From: Parascedosporium putredinis
Taxonomy: Eukaryota; Ascomycota; Sordariomycetes; Microascales; Microascaceae
Assembly (NCBI GenBank): GCA_949357655.1
Contig: CASHTG010000013.1
Coordinates: 434,001 to 498,000, forward strand
Reading direction: 5' to 3'
DNA length: 64,000 nt
The notes under the pieces were generated by a model. The model ran no database searches and had not been told where the DNA came from. It was given only the letters and a program-made list of their open reading frames with translations. Position 1 is the first letter of the stretch; each line of letters begins with the position of its first letter. The position numbers and the translations under genes were made by a program. This document shows, in pieces, positions 58,419 through 64,000 of the stretch.

Positions 58419-61400
58419 CTAGGCACTGTTATAAACCCTGCTAGCTGACCTTGTCTTTCCGTGCAACAACATCATTCCACTCAATTCCATCGTCGAGAGG
58501 GACTGATGAATCATTCGCAACTTTTCTTGCTGGATCTCTCGCACGTACTGGCACACACACTCGTCAGAAACTGTTTCTCAATCTTTCATTTTTAGTTAGT
58601 TCTTGGTGTACGCACAAATTCCACCGAGTCCTTGATAAGGTAGCGAGTGATAACTACATCCCTCTCCTGGCCGATTCTATGGACTCGATCTACAGCCTGA
58701 GCCTCGACCATGGGATTCCATTGAGGTTCGAGTATGTGAACAAAGTTTGCGGCCGTTAAATTAACGCTAGTACACAAGAAAGAGTTAGCGGCCTGGAAAT
58801 AAATGAGCCCGGATAGTAGTACCCTTCCCCCACGCTGCCAATACTAGCCAGCATCACCCAACAGTCGGGGTCGTCGCGAAATGCTTGTAAGGAGCGGGAC
58901 CGTTCCTCGAGTGAAGATTGCCCGTCAATTCTCCGAAAATTGACGCCGTTGACATGGAAGGCTTGCTGCACGAGATCTAACATCTTGGTCCAAAAACTGA
59001 ATACCACACTAAAAGCACGGATATGTTAGCCAGAGAGAACTACAAGAGCCCAAGAGCATGCAAGACATACCTTTTCGTGCCCCCTTTCCCGTCCGAGGGT
59101 TTCAGCGCGCGCTCATTTCTGAGATTTTCCAGGAGAGCAATAACCTTTACTGAGGGCTTCTTCCCTCCTTTTCCCACGCCATATTGGCTCGAGGATGGCG
59201 GCATAGATCTCTCCGAACATTTAGGGCAAGCGATATCAGAATCCTGAGGTTCCTCAAGATCTTCGGAGACAGAGCACTGCTCACATAGAACATGGCCGCA
59301 TTCCAGTTCGTTAATAGTAAATATGTCACCACCAACGCGATCCAGATCTGATGCACAAACGTCGCAGTGTTGCGGGTCGAGTCCTGCTAGGCTCCCAGTA
59401 CTGGCCAAGATTAAGGCTTGCGTGCCTCGATTGTGCCATAATTTCAGGGCGTTCGTAGGTAAAAGACTCTCGCCATGATCGCATATAAGCCGGAGACATC
59501 CAATCATAACTAGGATATGATTCCCACGACCAGCGCTAGGTTGCTTTTGTGCCTTGCTCACAGCGCGCCTGGCTTTGAGTTTCTGCATCTCATCATACGC
59601 CCTGGCTGCTCGGACTCTAAAGAACTCGTACAGTTTCTTTTCCTCTCCGGTCAGGCTCAAAACCATATCTCTCTCTTCCTTTTGCGGCAGCCTCACCAGG
59701 TTCTGCACGCTGTCCTTTGTCCGACGCAGGCATATAGCTTTGACAAGGGAGCGGAGACGATCGAGCCCATAGCTCTTCTTGTTCTTAATTGGACTTGCGA
59801 TCAAGCGATTGAAGTCTTTCTGAGAGTGAAGGCCGTCGACCTGGATAAAACTCACCAACGCCCCAATGTCATCCAGACGGTTCTGGATAGGTGTCCCCGT
59901 CAGGCACCAGCGGCGTGGCGCGTCAATGGCCGTTACCGCCTTGAAATTTTCGGAGACCCGGTTGCGGATTTTGTGAGCTTTCAATACCACATACGAAGTA
60001 CAGCGGTAGGATTAGCCTTGTGTTTCGCCATTGGCCCTAGGTTCTTGAGCGATGTATAAGAGGAGCAAAGCCTACCTTCATCTAGTATGACTCTGGCCCA
60101 TTTCCTTTGAAAGAGAGGGCCAGACTTGCCCTTTTCCGACCTCACCACGCCGTAGGTAGTAAGTACCACATCCGAGTGGCCCCACGCCTGTGTTGTATGG
60201 TGCCTCTGGTTTCCATGATACGTAAGCACACTTATTCTCCCTGCTTGGACGTGCCTAGTAGAGAGGTTGGGTTAGACTTGGCGCCGCCGGAGACCCCGTT
60301 GCGAGGATCAAGATACCTTTCAAACTGGTAGTTCCATTCAGGAATAGCTATTATGTGTAAGTTGGCGAGGCAGAGACTTTAGGTTTGCCCAGTAACCTAC
60401 TAGATTTAGGTGCTACTATTAGCGTCAGGTTCCTCATATCTTGAGGCGTCTTGGTGCTGTTGGACCCGTCAAGATGCCACAATACGAGTGAGATGGCAGA
60501 CAGCGTTTTTCCCAGACCCATTTCCTAGGTTGATCCATTGTCAGGCGCAAAATCCAGCGTTAGAAAGGAGGGAGAAAACCTTACGTCGGCAAGAATCCCC
60601 CTCGGAGCGGAGTAGGTTGCATCTCTTGTTCACGACCAGTGACGACATGACGATATCTTTTGGCATGTCGGCAGTCAGCAATTTTATTCTTCTCGCATCA
60701 TAGTTCTGCTTACGTACCTTTTCAGACCGTTTCCATTAGTCTTCAACTCCCATAGCGCAGGGAAGGCCAGGTTGTCAGTCACGTTGCATTCCTTTTCGAT
60801 CATCATCGCCAAGGCGGTAATTTGGTGCCTGTGAAAACCCATTATTAGCCCGGTATTCGGAATACGACATTCGAGCCTCACAGTACTCTTTGAGCTCCGA
60901 TTTCAGCCTGGAACTAGGCCGGATACCAAGTATCGAATCTGGACCACGTGCGCAGTCGAAAATCTCTAGCAATGTGCGCCTTTCGTGCGCGGTCAGGTCG
61001 TTCGCGTACGCGATGGAGTCTTTGCCCGAGATCTTCAGGTCCTCCAAGGGGGCATCGACCCGCCAGGGCGAACGAGATATTGTGGGTTGAAGTATGGCAC
61101 ACGATCATCGTACTCAGAGAGATAGGGTGCTGTAGGTAAAGACCTCGAAGGCCCAGAGTCTCCGCCACCGCCTGGTGGGACGCCATGCAGCCGTAAACAA
61201 TGATACGGAGAGCGCACGGGACGTAACTGTGGCGGAACTTGGCCGGGAAAACGGCCGTCGCAGTGAGAACTACTCCGTACGTTTGAATGGCGTCATTAAA
61301 TGCGGATACTTTGGTAGAGCCCAAGTTGCTCAGGCCGACTATAGTCTTTTGGTCTATGTGGACTATCTCTAGCTTTAGGGATGCCGGGGAAATCTGGAGC

Positions 61401-61882
61401 TTGACAGGAAATCTTTTCGACTCTTTCGAAGTAGAAGATTTGATCATCGCGGTCGTTTCAACCTACGACCATGTTAGCCATGACCTCGGTTCTCTCCAGC
61501 ATCCATCACTTCGTAGACCCACAAGACCAAAACACGTGTCGTACTTGCCACCATCACCAGTTGTTTCTGTTGCTGTCGATACCGTATCTGATATCTCGCT
61601 TTTTTCCTGAGTGTTGGTCAAAGAAGACCCTCTCCTCTCCGCCCGAGGCGCTTCTTTCTCTGCTGGCGATGCGCTACTTTCGTCCGAGTCGTGGCCGGCG
61701 ATGTCAATCGCGATAGGAGATACATGACTCGACTCCACCCGCCGAAACTCCTCCGTACCGGGCTGTTGGGCGAGGGAGTTGGAATCCGGAAGATTGTCGC
61801 CTAGTTCGGACTCATCAAGTCGAGGGTGTTTAGTCGGCCGCCACTTATCTCCTACGTTGCTGCTGTGGCGTTTCGAACCCAT
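58419..61882 (-). CDS. SNF2-family helicase/ATPase with internal RING finger
   Basis: Many short introns. The chosen start is MGSKRHSSNVGDKWRPTKHP at 61882. After a charged N-terminus come GLSNLGSTKVSAF and YGCMASHQAVAETLG, then HQITALAMMIEKE. ATPase motifs: GILADEMGLGKTLSAIS-type motif I around 60510-60590, a DEAH box split by an intron (VILDE plus HKIRNR), and WCLTGTPIQNRLDDIGALVS. A RING finger follows (CDVCASDLD ... LECGHVLCEQC ... CPKC). The C-terminal helicase lobe has VVFSFWTKMLDLVQQ, INGV/FRRIDGQSS, IGSVGEGVNLTAAN and QAVDRVHRIGQERDV. The last exon reads YVREIQQEKLRMIHQ and stops at 58419. This matches the Rad16/Rad5/HLTF-like RING-SNF2 group, nuclear proteins of DNA repair or chromatin. 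One frame break is likely near 61150. Confidence 0.85.
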
Positions 61883-62029
61883 ATTCGCGGCCTCCCTACC
61901 ACAAATTCGGCCGTAAGCCAATAAATCGCTTTTATTAAGGATAGAACCGCATGTCAGTCGGCAAGAGTGCTACCCTCACCCAGCATTTCTTTATATATAG
62001 AATAGGTAGCTTAGCAACACGAACAGCGA

Positions 62030-62406
62030 ATGCTCGCCTCACTTTTCTGCGCTTCAGTTCTGAGCCGGATAAACTACGGTTTATCGCGACCGACGGTGCG
62101 GGAAATCCCTCGAGAGGGAAACGGAATTATAACTGTCGGTTCTTATGCATGTCGCCTTATATGCAGAACCAACACGCTGTGCTGTGGCATTGGGGCGGTG
62201 TTAGGGAGTGCCATCATCATCTCAAAACCAACCAAAACAGATTACCAATGGGCTCAAGAAGCTGGCGAATGGAACGTGTGCGAGGCTCAAAAACACAATG
62301 CTATTATCACCCGCATTAGCAGCTGGACCAAACTATCAAGGCGGTTCAGGTGGGCCAAGCGGCTATCTATGTTGTCAACACCAACTGGCGCATTGTACTA
62401 AACTAG
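62030..62406 (+). CDS. Small hypothetical Cys-containing protein, one possible frame break
   Basis: The frame from 62030 gives ITVGSYACRLICRTNTLCCG, IGAVLGSAIIISKP and KTDYQWAQEAGEWNVCEAQK. Near 62320 a one-base shift continues into LDQTIKAVQVGQAAIYVVNT and NWRIVLN with a stop at 62406. That tail looks more like protein than the unshifted one. The N-terminus (MLASLFCASVLSR) could be a weak signal or membrane segment, but an upstream exon is also possible. It is divergent from the helicase by about 150 bases. No family is recognised, and it may be spurious. Confidence 0.35.
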
Positions 62407-63688
62407 CTATCAGTTCATAACCTCTCTTGGGGCCATATGCTGTCCACAGAAGGGGCCGCGTAGTGTTAAGATAGTGTTCCACATTCTTTGTCAACGGCTG
62501 GCGACAGAAGGAGAAAGTATAGTCCTGGTATCAGATAGTAAGAAGGTACCAATAGTCGTACTATGGGCATGCCGTAGGAGGTGATTCGAATTAAGCAATA
62601 GGTAACTGCAGTCAGTCAGTGCACTCATTCACTACATGTATCACGAAGATTCTATAGAGCATGGGCCACCCTCGTTAGTCATCACGGTCTGGCATGGGAT
62701 TGGAGTGCTCCATCGTAGACTTGTAGGTATTGAACAAAGGGTAAAAGATGGGGGTAGAATGCTGTTCGTATTCGCTGCTTGGTTCCATTATTTGGAGCCG
62801 TTCTATGGAGGAATCTACGGTCTTTTATAGTTGCCATTCCTGGAACCGTCGGATACCATCTTCCGGAACGGAAGTCGATATCCGTCATGTGGATCCGTCG
62901 GAAACCGGTATCCGCATCGGATATCTGTTTCCACAACGGATATCTGTTTCCACAACGGATATCTGTTTCCGTGACGGACTTCCATTTCCGTAGGAATCCT
63001 TCCATCATCCTTCAACAGTAGGCATACTGATATGCATGATGTAGGCAAAGCTCACGCAACGGACTGAACATGCTCCTAATTAGTTTCAACAAGGACGGAT
63101 AACAGCTAACTGACAGTCGATCACTGGCTTATGAAGAGCTATCATGAATATAGATATGTTGAGTGAAACATAGGGGTATAAGTAAGCCAGTGGAGCTACT
63201 ATAGCTAGCTCATGTTAGTGTCAGTCGCGAGATTGTCTTTAATAGGAGACATCACAAAGGTCTGAAACATAGGTAGGTATTTGTAAGACAGGGACTACTT
63301 AGAATCATAAGCTGGGATGGTATCCTTTTATTACCGCGACTACCTGCTTTCGGGGACTACTGTCGTCCGATCTCCATCCAAGTTCTGAACTTGCTTTTCT
63401 CGCGTCCAACTTATCCCTAGATCAAGTTTATACCTCAGCTCCCACTCTTCTGACTTCATCAGATATCGTTCCTATCCTTCGGCACAGAAAGGGACTAATT
63501 GAGGTGGTTGATTCCGGGTCCCGAACTAGGAGGAGAGGGGTATGAAGCTAGCTTTCTAGTATTACTCAGGAACACTAGGAGCCTAGAGGAGAAGACGATC
63601 ACTTCGATAGTGTAATGACAATGATTGAACCCAGGCAGGTGTGGAGACAATACCGTAAAATGTCGATTGAATCCTGGTGACGCTCGGA
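62407..63688. other. Gene-free interval with a minisatellite
   Basis: About 1.3 kb. A 19-base tandem repeat occupies 62918-62974. The rest shows no gene, only short unsupported frames. Confidence 0.5.
62918..62974. repeat. 19-bp tandem repeat (three units plus degenerate flanks)
   Basis: The unit CGGATATCTGTTTCCACAA begins at 62918, 62937 and 62956, the third with two changes. Related partial units in both orientations (GGAAACCGGTATCCG and CGGAAGTCGATATCCG) flank it from about 62860 to 62995. The core GATATC is palindromic, so the array can fold on itself. Confidence 0.85.
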
Positions 63689-64000
63689 CTAGGGATTCAC
63701 GGGTGAACCTGTGGTGGGCGAATCGCCAGCATCCTCAGGCTTCTGGCCGTAGACGGTAATACTACGTAGGAAACGTCAGCAGCGGTACACGATAGGTGGA
63801 AGCAAGTGGGACATACATGTAGTAGTAGGTGTGCATATGCACATTCATCATGTCCTTTCTCACTCCGGCAAGGAAGACCTCGACCTCTTGCGCAGTCCAG
63901 CCCAGACCTCTTGTGAAGAGGGCCAAGCTGAGGCCCGACGCGCCACCCGCGATATTCTCGCAAGCCCAGCCTCCTTTGAAATTGTTTAGCCTTCTTCTAC
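63689..64000 (-). CDS. LaeA-like SAM-dependent methyltransferase, C-terminal end (runs off the right edge)
   Basis: Read from the right edge, the reverse strand gives FKGGWACENIAGGASGLSLA, LFTRGLGWTAQEVEVFLA and VRKDMMNVHMHTYYY. An intron at about 63766-63823 (GTATGT, CTGAC, GTAG) then joins to ITVYGQKPEDAGDS and a stop at 63689. The block RGLGW.A.EVE.FLA.VRKDM followed by YVVYG.KPED is the usual C-terminus of the fungal UMTA/LaeA-like methyltransferase family. The SAM-binding motif I would lie outside the window. Some relatives regulate secondary metabolism and others methylate metabolites, so no specific role is assigned. Confidence 0.7.

Overview
The window comes from a filamentous ascomycete (Pezizomycotina, probably Sordariomycetes). 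The signs are short 45-90 bp introns with GTAAGT-type donors and CTAAC-type branch sites, Zn2Cys6 regulators, NACHT-type fungal NLRs, a PTH11/rhodopsin-type membrane protein, a LaeA-like methyltransferase fragment and repeat-rich islands carrying C-to-T changes. Genes are monocistronic on both strands. No rRNA, CRISPR array or convincing tRNA was seen.

Layout. 0-8 kb: the 5' part of a DUF4246 gene, two small secreted proteins (one GPI-anchored, one Cys-rich), and a large reverse-strand gene joining a von Willebrand A domain, an alpha-kinase domain and five CCCH zinc fingers. 8.6-14.2 kb: a repeat island bounded by two collinear ~980 bp inverted repeats around an AT-rich mosaic of retroelement debris. 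14.5-18.5 kb: a decayed NLR locus (nucleoside phosphorylase domain, then NACHT and ankyrin repeats) ending beside a dispersed repeat. 18.8-40.5 kb: a gene-dense block with two Zn2Cys6 regulators, two MFS transporters, a full-length ABCB transporter, a CocE/NonD hydrolase and a phytanoyl-CoA-type dioxygenase. The last two are divergently paired. 41.9-50.5 kb: a DUF6594 membrane protein, a gene-poor stretch, a secreted GMC oxidoreductase and a rhodopsin-domain protein. 54.3-61.9 kb: a long NLR (DUF7708, NACHT, C2H2 fingers, degenerate repeats) convergent with a RING-containing SNF2 helicase. 62-64 kb: a small hypothetical protein, a 19-bp minisatellite and the 3' end of a LaeA-like methyltransferase.

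How genes may work together. The 18.8-40.5 kb block has transporters, regulators and two tailoring or catabolic enzymes but no polyketide, peptide or terpene synthase. It looks more like an uptake, degradation or detoxification group than a complete biosynthetic cluster; this is inference. Two NLR loci, one dead and one nearly intact, suggest a turning-over self/non-self or immune repertoire.

Caveat. At least ten otherwise well-conserved genes contain small reading-frame breaks. Nearly all I examined fit a length change in a homopolymer or simple repeat, most often one lost base. That is a typical sequencing or assembly artefact, so these genes are annotated as CDS with breaks. The NACHT-ankyrin gene also has stops of the CAA/CAG-to-TAA/TAG type and is annotated as a pseudogene.
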